The notes under the pieces: model-generated
What the model was told of the DNA's origin: nothing
Databases searched by the model: none
The model's input: the letters and a program-made list of their open reading frames with translations, nothing else
Shown here: positions 33,722-45,243 of the stretch, piece by piece
Layout of the letters: every line of letters begins with the position of its first letter
Numbering within the stretch: the first letter of the stretch is position 1
Source: Tipula vernalis
Lineage: Eukaryota > Arthropoda > Insecta > Diptera > Tipulidae
DNA length: 64,000 nt
Reading direction: 5' to 3'
Assembly (NCBI GenBank): GCA_958295665.1
Contig: OY282560.1
Span: 192,388,061-192,452,060, forward strand
Position numbers and translations under genes: made by a program

Positions 33722-34959
33722 ATGAGTATCAAGGTAATATAATTATAAAGCATATCGTTAAAATTATTTATTATTAACCGTTGAACTATTTGCAGTATTT
33801 GTTGGATCATTTCACTAGTGATAATGAAGATACCAAAAAATTTGATATAATGTTTTCGTCTGATTCCGAGTCAGCCACAAGCAAAGACGATTACAGCAAT
33901 ACTGACTTCAAAAGCCACTTTCGTTTGAATCGTGCTACTGTTTTGAACTTGATTGGTAATTTTTATGATTTACTTTAATTATTCGTTTTGTAATACCATT
34001 TCATTGTTTTTTATAGATAAATATAATTCAATGCTGCTAAATAGAAGGTCAGCTTTTAAGGGTAACAAGAGTTTGGATGGAAAATTAGACATTACCATGT
34101 TTTTATGGTATTTAGGCAATACCATAACGTTTCGACAGTTGGGAAACCTCTTTGGTGTAGCAAAATCTAAAGCTTGGAATGTCGTAGTACGCGTTTTAGA
34201 TTTCTTTGTAGAAAATGGTATACTTTCTATAGTATGATTATATTTTCAGGTACGGAGCATTTGAAATGGCCTTCCCCAGAAAAGGCGAATACTATTGTTG
34301 CGAAATTCGAAAGATTAAAAAAAAATACCGGGTATTAATGTGGTAATAGACCATACCCACATTAAAATTAAAGCACCACGTGAAAATGCCGGGTACTACT
34401 ACAACCGAAAGAAATATTTTAGCCTTTCTCTGCAGGTTGTATTAGACGCCACAAAAAAATGTATCGACATATATTGTGGCGAGCCCGGATCATATCACGA
34501 CAGCAGGGTACTACGACGAAGCGCCATATTTAAAAATATTGAACAAAATATGTCCCAATATTTTCAACCCAATCAATTTATATTGGGCGACAGTGCGTAT
34601 CCAGTGAAGGAATGGCTTGTCCCGCCATTTAAAGATAACAAAGCAATGACAAATAGGCAAAGATCATTTAATGAAGTTCACTCATCAGCTCGAGTTGTAG
34701 TTTAGCATGCAATAGGCCTTCTAAAGAATCGCTTTCCTAGACTATTGCATTTCAATGAACACATTGACTTGAAAATACTTACAAAGATAGTATACTCAGC
34801 ATGTGTTTTGCATAATATATGTATGTTTGACAAAAAACGACCTTTTTGAGACGGAAGAAATAGTTTCGGAGTTGGTCGCTGATGAACAAACCTCTCAGTC
34901 GTCATCAATTTCTGAGGAGCATGATCGCCGTGAGAGGCTCTACTTGGAGCTTACATAGA
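33722..34959 (+). pseudogene. Harbinger DDE transposase, broken
   Basis: ATG 33722 gives MSIK, then intron 33734-33795 (GT...TTTGCAG), YLLDHFTSDNED and HFRLNRATVLNLI, intron 33956-34016, DKYNSMLLNRRSAFKG, KLDITMFLWYLGN and FRQLGNLFGVAKSKAW. A 32-bp GT-AG piece (34218-34249) restores the frame into NGTEHLKWPSPEKAN. A one-base shift near 34330 precedes VVIDHTHIKIKAP (first Asp); GEPGSYHDSRVLRRS holds the second Asp; ILGDSAYP follows. In SSARVVV-stop-HAIGLLKNRFPRLL a TAG at 34702-34705 stands exactly where the catalytic Glu is expected. The tail HDRRERLYLELT ends at 34959. Too-short third intron, frameshift and stop make it inactive. Confidence 0.9.
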
Positions 34960-35005
34960 AAAACATAATATAATAAAACTGACAATTGTAAATAAATTTT
35001 TTTTA

Positions 35006-36205
35006 ATTATGATTGCATTTTGTTGTTTTTAAAACTTCTAATAGCTCTTGCTGGCGTCTACTTCGTTCTTCATTTAGGAAAATAATGAGTTTTTTTTCTC
35101 TTCAAAGATCATGGTTTTTCGCTTCCTTTTTGAAAATGTAGAGGTTAAGGGAGTTAAAAAGGATGTTGTCACGGCGGTATGAGGTATATTACGTTCGGTA
35201 GGGGTATATTTGGATTTGGTTGGGGTTGAATGGGAGAGGCAATACCTGGGCGTACTGGAGATGAATGATTAGGAGATGAAGAAATATTTTCGAAAGGCAT
35301 GACAACCATGGTTGAAGTTACATGAGAAGTTTCAAATAACTCTTCCAATTCCGTTTCAAATGGAATAATAACCGGGGACGTACCAGTCTGATTCCCGTTG
35401 TCTTTTGCACTTTTATACGCACGCTATAATGCCTTCATCTTGTTTTCCAATTTAAATGTTGTGACAGGCGCTTCCTGAAATTAATTGAGAAGGAATATTT
35501 TAATTTATATATCTATGTGTATTTATCAAAATGCACTATAAATAAAAACGAGCTAACCAAAACATTCACGGAAGTCAAATCTTCAATTATATTTTTGAAT
35601 GCATGCTTCTTTCTTTTTACATGCAGGAACACCCCTTATAACAAAATAGGAATGCCCTGGTCTCTTCGTAGATCCAAACTTGTCTTGACCTAAATAAAAA
35701 TGTTTTAATGTCACATAAAAATGACAAAATTAAGCTTGGCAGATGTGCGGAATGGTATGGTACGGATCAGTAAAACTCTGCTTCAAACCGTGCGGTCAAG
35801 AATTCAGCCGTTGAGCAGTTTATGCAGCATGTCGGAGAAAAATTTAGATTTGCAATAGATTTGGATTATAATGCAGCAAATAAAAAATAATAAACTCTAT
35901 TATAGCGAATGGATAAAGTGTAAATGTCAATTTTTTTTAAATTCAATTTTCATTGTTGTTGGTGAAATAAAATAAAAACACGATTTCTCTCAAAGGAAAT
36001 TATAAAAGTATTTAAATGATAAATGCTTTATCAGGTTGCAATAAGGCTTTTCTATTTTTTTTGTGCAGTTTAAACTGCGCATCGGCTGAATTCTTGCCGC
36101 ATCCATAGTATCCTATAGCAAATATGTATAACCATTCTAATAATTTTTTTTTTACAGATCAAGTTAGTATCTAAAACTACATGTTACTTACTTATTATCC
36201 TCCAT
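35006..36205 (-). pseudogene. Harbinger Myb/SANT-like accessory protein, broken
   Basis: On the minus strand ATG 36205 gives MEDNK followed by a GTAAGT donor. After the MITE-like palindrome, the trihelix-like domain reads YEETRAFLFCYKGC (about 35670) and IEDLTSVNVLV (about 35560); a second exon-like part begins QEAPVTTFKLENKMKAL (35475), with a TAG, then RAYKSAKDNGNQTGTSP and a Pro/Ser-rich linker (SPVRPGIASPIQPQPNPN). It ends NEERSRRQQELLEVLK and a stop near 35006. In this superfamily such a protein helps the transposase bind DNA and enter the nucleus; that role is known for relatives, not shown here. Stops and shifts inactivate it. Confidence 0.75.
35791..36101. mobile_element. MITE-like inverted repeat nested in the Harbinger element
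   Basis: Left arm TGCGGTCAAGAATTCAGCCG and onward to GAGCAGTTTATGC (35791-35825); right arm is the inverse of TGCGGCAAGAATTCAGCCGA...GCAGTTTAAACTGC (36065-36101). Arms of about 33 bp enclose an AT-rich non-coding centre. It separates the first exon of the accessory gene from the rest. Confidence 0.6.
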
Positions 36206-36541
36206 TTTCAATTGTTTTGGTTAAAAAATAACACTTGTTGAATTGACAACTCGAAGCAAAATAGAATTGAAGTTAGTGCTAATTTTTAGTGCATGGCAAT
36301 TTTGTTCTAAAATACCACTTTGAGAATTTCCCTCAGTTATTTCATTAATATTTTCTTATTCCTAGAACTCGTGACTACACTCGATAATTTAGTGTGTTTT
36401 ACAAGTGTAACTAAAAAATAAGCTATATTTTTAATTATGTATTGCTAATTATTACAGCAATGTCTATTTATATTAACGACGAGTTAAACGAGTTTAAAGT
36501 TTATCGAGTTCTAGTGCAGTTCTCATGGAAAATGCGACTAT

Positions 36542-39500
36542 GGTTGTAATTGTGTTTCTAAATTTTTAAAATAAAAAGATTACGATCCTACTGTTTGCCC
36601 CGTATTTAAATTTGAGCAGACTTCGCACACTTGGTTCTAAGCCCCAATATCAACAACATATTATTTTCTTTATTTAAGGCGGCAAGTTCAAGCTAGATGC
36701 GCCTCCATATGCGCAAAATAATTCAGTACCAAAAATAGTTTTGGTAGCAATTCTATTCGTGCAATTTTATATCTTCACTAAAACCTGAATTTCTATTCTT
36801 ATGTCGTACACGTATCGTATAAAAATATATAGTTTAGTGCGGTTTTATTTTAAAACTTATATTTACAGCAAATGTCAACCACCATTTGGAGTTCAAATAA
36901 AACATAAATAAAAATATCAATCTATAGCACTGGAGGCTTACAAGTAAATAATAAAAATCTATAATAAAAAAATTCGAAATATCAAACCATAATCAAACCC
37001 GCCTAATACTGCTGTTAAAAAAACATAAATTTTCAACAATCTTCAGTATTTAAAAAAAAAATATTAAAAATCGATTTTGTAACACCCAGCGCGAGAAATA
37101 GTTTTACAATATACATAACAAATATATATGTATAACAATAATAAATCCAGTGCATCTTAAATCATCGGTGACATTTTAATACAATACGTTTCTAATTTCG
37201 ATAGATTTCACCTACATGCCACACTAGGAGTGTTTGCTGCCGCGATACAAATTTGATTTTATATTCAAAAATGCTTTTTTGGTACAAATTTTTTTTTTTG
37301 TGTGTTATCACTCATTGTAGTTTTTGTTGCTATTATAGTGTTCTTGATTATGTGTTATATTCCCATTTAAAGCTATTTTTATGTTCACTGTATTATATGT
37401 ATATGTGTGTGGTTCAGTGTATACGACTGGCGTTGGTCAATTTTACATATTATATTCAACAATATGTAAAATTGACCAACGCCCAAAACTTTTTTATGCT
37501 ACATAAAAATTGGATTTTTTTTTTGTGTTTTGTTCTAATCTAATGCCTTAAATAGGAAAAAAAAATTATGAGTGATAGTTAGAAATTTTGTTGCGACGAG
37601 GTAATATGTTGTAGTTATATTATTCGTGGTATATGATGCGATGCTTTTGTATATAATCATGATGATTATGTTGTATTGATGATTATCATTTATGGATGAG
37701 GGTGTGCTAGATGTGTGCTAGCTATATATTTATGATTATAGTTTTTAATGGATTAGGTTTTGTTTTTTTAGCATGGTAGGTATATACCTAGATGAAACAT
37801 TGTATATGTATTTATTTATGTAGGTTATAATTTAACTGTGTATTCCCATGTTCGCTATAACATATTGTTTATATGGTAATGATGATGGGATTAATTCTAT
37901 ATTATTAGGATCAGCTGCTTTTTAAAGTTTTTTTTTCTTTTTGTTGTAAAGCTAATTCTACTTTATTTATGCATAGTTAAAGAAGAGGCTTAATTAATTT
38001 CGACGAAACTCCTCTTTAGCAATTTAATTAATTTTTTTATGACTGGCTCTTAAATATTATATTGGATGATTTATAACCATTAATTGCTCTTTCGATTTTG
38101 GTGGGAACTTTTATACTTACTTAACAAAATAATGTCATTCTTCATTGTTAAATTAGTATTTAAATAAGATCATTTAAATTAATTAATTAGCCATTAGCAT
38201 CCGCTAATATTATCTTCTTATTAGTTCAAATAAGCACCAATCTCATACATTATATCCATCCAATAACCGCATTTTCCACTTAAATCTTCTAACCTTGATT
38301 AAAGTACTTCAAAAATCGATGAACTTAGAAAGCAAAAAAACAAATTCAAAACAACCAATTCTAAGTCTGTGAGAAAAAATTGCAGCAGACTATGAGGTAC
38401 AACGCCAAAGTCAAATTATAAACCCATCTGGATAAGAGTTTAATAATCACAAATCAACCACTTCAAAAATCAATATAAAAATAATAATAAAAATAACAAA
38501 ATAATAATATAATACCATAAAACAACAAACACGCACCCAAACGAAAGAAACAAACCAACAAAAAAAAATTAATTCTTAAGTGACCTCATCGAATGCCAAT
38601 TTTCAATTTAATAAAAAAAAAAAAGCAAAAAACTAAAACAAACAATAATAAACAAAACAAAAAAATACAATTTTTTTACCTTTCAAATTGTACAAAATAA
38701 AAGACTCCAGAGTTTAAAAAACATAATCAATGCAGTGAACGTTAACAAAAAAAAAATAAAAAAATAAGAAAAAAATCTGTTTCTGTTACAACAAAACACC
38801 AGATGTTTTGCGGATAGTTTTTTTTTTTTTTTTTTTTTTTTTTGTAAATAATAATAACAGCAAATAAAATAACAGCAGTAACAACCTACTTAACAAAAAT
38901 AAACTTCTTAAGATTTTTATTTTATTTTAGAGACTGAACAAAATACATTTGAACAATAGTTTTTCCCGATACATATTTTTGTTACTATTTTAATTGAAAC
39001 TGGAGTATGCACCTATTTATAATATATACGAAAGCGTTTTTCCAGCATGTTATATGATTTATTATGATATTATATTTTAACCCATTGTTTGTACGGTGTG
39101 CGAGTAACAATATTATTATTTTATTAGATTTGTTGTTGTTGTTTTTTTATTTTTTTGTAGGTATAATCAAATTTTCTAATTCTCTCCTACTGGGTATTAA
39201 TTTTGTTTATGTTATTTTGATCGGTATCGTCTTAGGTGGTCAGATCAGATTATATTATGTATAAATGAGTTTGAAAAATATCGATTTTTATTTTTGGATT
39301 AATTGAAAATTAATCCATTTGCTGTTGTTTGTTGTTCTTATTGATTTAAATTTTGATTTCTCACGATTTTTTTAGCTTTCAGTATATCAAATATAATTAA
39401 ACAAAAAGTTATATGTACATATATGTTTTTAATGGTTCGACCATATGGATTTGCGCAAAAATGTAATTAAAACAAGCATGCGGTACTTTATCCGAAATTA

Positions 39501-40490
39501 TTAATAAAAACCGATTAATTTAATTTTCAAATAAAATAACCTCATCTCGATGTAAAAGTCCAACTAGCACGAAAGCGTTCTTTAAATTATAGGACTACTT
39601 ATCACCTTTTTATACAACTATAACTTTGCATTACCGATATGAAGTTAGCACGTAAAGTTAGCACGAACAATTTTAAAATGTATGCACGGCAATACTTTTA
39701 ATCAAAGACCTAAACCATTTTTTTTTTGTTACGGATAGTTCTAAAAACAGCCTTACAAAATTTAATAAGAAATGTAATAACCGAAATTAAAAAGTTTTAC
39801 CCAAAAACTAAAAATCTTTAGTAAAGAGCTAAGCCCACTGAAATACGAACAGAACAGTTAGTTTTTCCGATACAATTCCAAATTTATTGTAATATTTTGT
39901 TGATTATTAAATTTTTATTTTTTTGACCGAGTGTACTATAAAATAGTATTTTCAATTTCGAGAAATAAAAAATAGTACATTGTATAAAAAGTGAAGAAGA
40001 CGAGTCGTTGCAATGCAAAAGTGAAATTTGCAACCTGACCGATATAGAGGGCTGCAATCACTTGAGTATTGCAATTAAACGTTTTCCTGCGAGTTACACA
40101 CGCTGCAATATAAAAAAATAACAAAGTTGTACGGATCAACAAAACTAATAACTGAAACGTTCACAATATAATTGCAACATTTGGGTTTTCATCACAAATC
40201 GTGTGGCAATTGAAAAATCGTTGTGCAACGAAATTGCAACACATTTTGTAGGGTTAGGAAGAGAGTACTTAAAAGTTATTTGAGTAAAAATTTGTAAATT
40301 TTGTATGGTTAGGAAGAGAGTACTAACGGTCCGTACTGGACCCTTCCTTACATTTGTCGGACATGAATTTAATTCTTAATTAAAGTAGAATCATTGCCGA
40401 GCTATTTGAGACTCTATTTCCATTACTTAAAGCAGTTTTTATAAATTTTGTTAAAATTTCAACTTGTTGCTGAAATTTAAATAGTAATTT
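36542..40490. other. AT-rich non-coding stretch
   Basis: No gene recognised. It contains a T-tract (about 38819-38843), A-rich simple sequence (38440-38780), a perfect hairpin (37429-37483) and a 55-bp-spaced direct repeat of ATTTTGTA.GGTTAGGAAGAG (40243 and 40298). Hydrophobic open frames at 37253-37543 and 39064-39264 are low-complexity T-rich frames and not called. Confidence 0.6.
37429..37483. repeat. Perfect 23-bp hairpin
   Basis: Arm GGCGTTGGTCAATTTTACAT plus ATT (37429-37451), 9-nt loop ATATTCAAC, and the exact reverse complement (37461-37483). The GC-containing arm is unlike its AT-rich surroundings. Confidence 0.95.
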
Positions 40491-40499
40491 CGTATACAT

Positions 40500-40965
40500 G
40501 AAGAAAATATCAGCCGAGTTGGAAAAAAGCATTATTTCACTGTGCGAAAAAGGGGTTTATCTGCGGAAAATTTCGATATATTTAAATGTTTGTTGCAAAC
40601 TGCATAAAAATTAGTCTTTTGACGATTGGAAATGAGTGATTTGGTCCGATGAAACCAAAATGAATCGGTTTCAGTCAGACGGCAAGGCATACTTCTGGAA
40701 ACGGCCACATGAGAACAAAGAGGCGTCATGTAGAGAAACGGTTAGGCATGGTGGCGGTTTTTTAATGGTATGGATATGCTTTACCTGGTGGAATGTTGGA
40801 TAATTAGCAAGGATCAAGGGCATTATGCGGAGAGAAGATTATAATTAAACAAAATTTAGTGGAGTTTGTGGATGAAGAGGAAATCATTTTTTAATAGGAC
40901 GGAGCCCGCCGCATAAGACCTGTATTTATGCCCGGAATGGCCAGCTCTGAACAAAATATCTTTCA
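40500..40965 (+). pseudogene. Tc1-like transposase fragment
   Basis: N-terminal helix-turn-helix trace LEKSIISLCEKGVYLRKIS (40516-40590), then VIWSDETKMNRFQSDGKAYF (about 40640), RETVRHGGGFLMVW (40733-40775) and TWWNVG, RIKGIMRR, ending near FQDGARRIRP-like sequence (about 40890). IWSDE and the later QDGA are the first and second catalytic Asp contexts of Tc1-type elements. Part of the N-terminus is deleted, there are several stops, and the region with the third acidic residue is lost. No terminal repeats were found. Confidence 0.8.
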
Positions 40966-41194
40966 AGAATAAAAGAAAGTTAACGACGACACATGGACCT
41001 TAGAGGTTATGTTCCACATTTTTCCGGTCAGTATTTTTGCTAACAGATGGCGGCCAATACGGTTGTGTGACTTGTAGCCATTTCTCATTATAAGTATTTT
41101 AATACGGGACCCTCAACTATAGGTAGTTCGAGAAGGATTTTCGCACTATGTTCCCTTCAGAGAAATCGTAAAGAACGAGTCAGTATCAGAAACC

Positions 41195-41990
41195 ATAGCA
41201 TTGTAATTTTTCACGGACAGCTCCAAACTAGACGGCAAAATGGGAGTTGGAGCATTCTGCTATAAATTAAATGATAACATTTCTGTTCGTCTTGCTGGTT
41301 ACTGCTGCTGGACAGGGTTTAAGCGTAATTTAGTATCTCAGTCGATATCCTAATCAATGTGGACAATCAAGCAGCAGTCAGGTCGTTGAGATCAGTTTCT
41401 TTGCTGTTACTGGTAGCGTTGAGTGATCACTTATCTCTCAGTGAGACGTGTGAACATTTCAATATGCAGTTATTCTGGGTTACTTCAGAGCCTTTAAGCT
41501 TGGTAGGCACGGATCTATTCTCCAGTTGCAACCGGAAAGGGTAAATCTGAGGAGGCCTATCACCGCGCTAAAACTGGCACTTAGGAAACAGGCGCCAGTC
41601 CTTACTTGCATCATAACACGACAAGTCTGGCCAAAACTAGATCTAAAGCGCTGTACGGTCACATGAATACCCACTTGAGACAAAATAATAACTTATGTAG
41701 TTGCTGTTTGGATGAAAAGGAAGAAGGGACTGTGGTTCTCTTCCTTTGCTTATATTCAGCATTAGCATGCATAAGGCATAGATACTTAGGTAAGTTCAAA
41801 CCGGACAACGTGTCGGATCTCGAAAACAAGGGGCCAAGGGGTCACTCTAACCGAATCTCGCCTAACCTAAATGATATTTGGTCGATCAGAATACATAAAC
41901 TAAAAAGCAACGTCTTTGGAATTAGATGCCCTTGCGGAATTTGGAATTAGAGCCAATAAACTGAAATATTGACTATTTGGCATTGCCGTT
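41195..41990 (+). pseudogene. LINE RNase H and C-terminal zinc region
   Basis: FFTDSSKLDGKMGVGAF (about 41205) is the start of a LINE-encoded RNase H; NQAAVRSL (about 41365) holds the next motif. Downstream, LYGHMNTHLRQNNNLCSCCL and a following CL-Y-SALACIRHRYLGKF (41650-41800) match the C-terminal Cys region of LOA/R1/Jockey-type ORF2. Stops and shifts interrupt it. 40966-41194 between this and the Tc1 fragment shows no recognisable gene. Confidence 0.75.
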
Positions 41991-42932
41991 TTAAAGTTAG
42001 ATGAGTATTTTTCACAGAAACGAAACTCTGGTTCTGATCATCGCCAACTTCAGATTATTTTCAGTCCAGGACCATTTGAAACAAATTGGGTTTTCAATTT
42101 TCATATTTAGTCTAATTCCCTCAAATTGATGATTACGACCTAAGGTTTTTAAGTTGTGTTTATAGGAACGACCAATCAACAGCCAGAGTTGAAGGCAAAC
42201 TCTAAACTCAACCGTGCTACGGAGGCAGTGCACACTCCATACAATTTTTCTTGGGCCCCTAAAATGCTTTTTGTACCTATGAACAAGTAATGCTTTTAGT
42301 GAAAATCCTATTTTCTCATATTTTTCAGCCTCGCATTAATTAAAATTATCTAATTTCGAGAAAATATACAATAAAGAACGTGGTTCAGTTCAATGGCTTC
42401 AAATAAAACGAAATTTCCTACAATCAACTCAATGCTCTGACGATTTCTAAATATATCGGCCAAGCACCATAAATTTCGAATATGATCTTAAATATTGTAG
42501 AAAGTTCTCAAATATCAATTATCCATAAGTAAGCAAAACCAACGGAATTCCTATTTGCCTAATCACTGCCACGTAAAACGTAAATGACCTGAACATTCTT
42601 GAATAATTTCGAACAACCTAGGAAATTGAAGAAATATCGACAATTTGGCATAATCTCGAAAAACCTACTATCACGATTCAGATTTATATGTGTAACTCTG
42701 AAAATTCCCATTTTTCAAAGCGAAAATCCAACAAAACTCGAATAAATTTTAAAATCTTTTTTTCAGAAAAAGCCGAATAATCTCTAGTGAATCTCGATTG
42801 ATCTCGATCAATTTCAATTAACGTATGAGAAATAAAATATGGACAAACAACAAAAAGTAAAAACAAAAATTATTTACTAATCAAACGATTTTGATCCATA
42901 ATTTATTTAAAACTTTAATTCTTAGATAAAAT
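41991..42932. other. Non-coding, degenerate repetitive flavour
   Basis: No gene. From about 42300 the sequence repeats loose words such as AATTTCGA, AATCTCGA and GAAAATTC, and the same flavour resumes at 44120-44600 on the other side of the DD37E element. I could not define a period. Confidence 0.45.
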
Positions 42933-43977
42933 TTACAGAAAAATTTGCGCCCCATATCGATTAGCTTTCCTGATCCTTTCTGGCACTCTTTTTATTGCTG
43001 CCTGCGTTCCTGATGTATTGATCTTCTTTAAATCTCTTTTTATCTTTCTAATAAGACATTCAACATTTTTGGCACGATATCCATTGCTGTATACCATTCT
43101 CTTCAGATTTGCCTAAAAGGTTTCAACGGGCCGTAGTTGTGGAACATTTGGTGGGTTATAGTCTTTAGGGATAAATTCAAATCTTCGTTGACATAAATCA
43201 GATAACGTTGCGTTGGCATAATGTGAGGATGCCAAATCAGGCCAAAAAGTCGTTTAATCATTTTTATGATATTTATTTATAAATTTCTGAAGCACAAGTA
43301 AACATTTGTTTGTGTATGTTTGCGCATTAACCGCCAAACCACTTTTGAAAAATACTGGGTCACTGACACCTCGTTCGCTAATAGCCAACCACAACATAAC
43401 TTTACCTGGAAACTTGGCCTTATGAATACACTTCTCTTTTTCTCGTACTTTGTGATCGAGAGACTCGTAGTAGTATTTTGGCTGCCATTCATTACCTTCA
43501 ACAGTGAAATAATTTTCATCATCCATCACACATTTATAAGCTGAAGAAGCGGCGAAATATGTTTGGAAAAGCACTCTTAATCTAGATTTGACTGTAGCTA
43601 ATTGTTTGTCTGTAGTTGCTGGTGTCGATTTTTCGGGTTTGCGTTGTATATTCATACCTGGTAAATATTTCTTGACAGTTTTTAAGTTAACTTGATATTT
43701 TTTACCCAGTTGTCTGTACGATTTTGCAGTTCGACCCACTGTTTCACCTTTCAATTTCATTCGAACTTTGCTATCTTGTAGTTGACATTTTTTATTAGAG
43801 CCGGGTTTTCTTTCCGCAGGTTCATTATTCTCAAATAGTTTAATTGTTTTGTAGATAAAGGATTTTTTGAATCCAAGATCCTTGCAGTAGTGAAACACCT
43901 CGTTCTTTTTTTTTGTCCGGATTTTCCTGACAAAATTTTTAAATTAATTTACGACGATCTACTTCTAAGAACGACAT
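42933..43977 (-). pseudogene. DD37E-type mariner transposase, near full length
   Basis: ATG 43977 opens MSFLEVDRRKLI, then TAA, KFCQENPDKKK and a frame slip in an A-run; from 43898 the frame is open: FHYCKDLGFKKSFIYKTIKL (helix-turn-helix), GRTAKSYRQLGKKYQVNLKT (second one), then CVMDDENYFTVEG with the first Asp, and GKVMLWLAISERG. A TAA at 43259 follows HKND; in the same frame comes FWPDLASSHYANA with the second Asp, IPKDYNPPNVPQLRPVETF with the Glu, exactly 37 residues after the second Asp, then TAG where Trp is usual, and a tail to QIFL with TAA 42933. About 347 codons in total, the normal length for the family. Four lesions inactivate it. DD37E elements are known from mosquitoes and some other insects. 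Confidence 0.9.
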
Positions 43978-44616
43978 TTTTGTAACTAATCGTAAAATGA
44001 CGCAGTTGTTATGTATTTTTGATGAAATATAAGGGAATCACCTTATTTAAAAATAAGGAAATTTTTATTTTTGGTTGTACAATACAAATACAGATACATT
44101 TTACATTTTTCCATATTTCACTCCTCATACGTTATACCTAAAAATTTGGATATTAATGAGTAATTTTGGAAAGCCAATAAAAACCTAGAAAACTCACAAA
44201 AATTTCGAAAAATCGTTTAAATATCGAATTAATTGTCAAGTTATTTAATGTTACTAATACTATTAAGCAAGCTGAGACTAATCTCAACAAAATAATAAGC
44301 AATAAGAATGGAACAATTTTCTTCCAATAGGCTCTATAATCAAATCATCAAATATATCCAATATTCTCAGGCATATTCGAATAACATCGAAAATCTCAAT
44401 AACCTGACTCTTCCGAAACACTAATTAAGTCTCGAAGATCATGCACCCCATTTCCATGCAACACTGCAATAATCTCGAGAAATTTGAAATCCCAAACAGG
44501 GGGATATGACACAAGAGAATTCGCAAAAAAGGAGCAAAAAAAAAACACCATCACTAATTGCAAAATTAATTTGGAATTTTCAATTTCCTTATATTTGAAA
44601 AAGTTTTTCAAAATAA
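43978..44616. other. Non-coding flank of the DD37E element
   Basis: No gene. It carries a short palindrome CCTTATTTAAAAATAAGG (44041-44058). Terminal repeats of the DD37E element could not be paired with certainty. The minus frame 44396-44611 has no recognised relative. Confidence 0.45.
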
Positions 44617-44702
44617 ACCGTTTTTACCTGGTTTACCGGTAAATTAAGTTTTTACTAACCATTTACCGGTAATAAAAAAGATTCGGTAAATGAGCAACTA
44701 TA
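44617..44702. mobile_element. hAT-like terminal sequence
   Basis: Repeated TTTACCGGTAA words (TGGTTTACCGGTAAATTAAG, CATTTACCGGTAATAAAA) end in GGTAAATGAGCAACTATA, parallel to the sequence at 2690-2822. No transposase of this element is seen nearby. Confidence 0.35.
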
Positions 44703-45189
44703 AATCAAAAGAATTCGTTATAGAGACTAACTGGTTTGGCTCAAGTAATCGTTGAATCCATTTTCTAAAAACAAAGGCGCTCCTGACGAGGGAAACAAGA
44801 AATTGTTTTCCGTTGCGGCTAGGTATTTTTGTAGGAAAATGTTTTCAACAATTTCTTGTTTTTCAAGAGTGCAAAATTGGTGTTACAAATAAATCATACC
44901 AGCAAACACTAAAATTGTTATCATTTGATGTCGAAAGCTTTAATTGCAAACAAGTTTAGCAAATTTAAATATCTGTCAAAACCTAGAACCGTTTTATTTG
45001 TATGGGCACATTCAGCAATCAAAAATAAATTGTTGGACCTGTCTTAAGAAAATACCTAGCCTTTTCTTAAAAATTTTCTAGAAATGTTCTGTTCTGCAAA
45101 TTTGAAAGAGTGGTCCATTATAATCTTAATTTGAGGTACCATCTATCTAATCTTGACTTTGAACTAATATTCAAACGCTTGATATCTCG

Positions 45190-45243
45190 TGGGCTTCAAT
45201 AATTTTGGGCCCCCGCGGCTGCGGGTACCTAGTTACGCCACTG
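45190..45243 (-). mobile_element. Possible hAT terminus CAGTGGCGTA
   Basis: Read on the minus strand from 45243: CAGTGGCGTAACTAGGTACC followed by a GC-rich CGCGGGGGCCC. CAGTGGCG-type starts are usual for hAT elements. The other end and the length are unknown. Confidence 0.35.

Larger units (their letters stand above)
33512..36541. mobile_element. PIF/Harbinger element with long inverted ends
   Basis: Left end TAGTCGCGTTTTTCATGAGA...CACTAGAACTCGATAAA (33512-33553) and right end, inverted, TAGTCGCATTTTCCATGAGA...CACTAGAACTCGATAAA (36498-36541) match over about 42 bp with few differences. Between them lie a plus-strand DDE transposase and a convergent minus-strand Myb/SANT-like gene, the normal two-gene layout of the superfamily. 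A clear 3-bp target duplication is not preserved. Confidence 0.9.

Noticed and set aside
37253..37543. 96-codon hydrophobic frame
   Set aside because: T-rich sequence gives Phe/Leu/Tyr runs by chance, and the frame runs straight through the perfect hairpin.
42226..45243. A single hAT element from CAGTGCACACTCC to CGCCACTG
   Set aside because: Only the right terminus is convincing; the left candidate does not match it beyond CAGTG and the interior has no hAT transposase.
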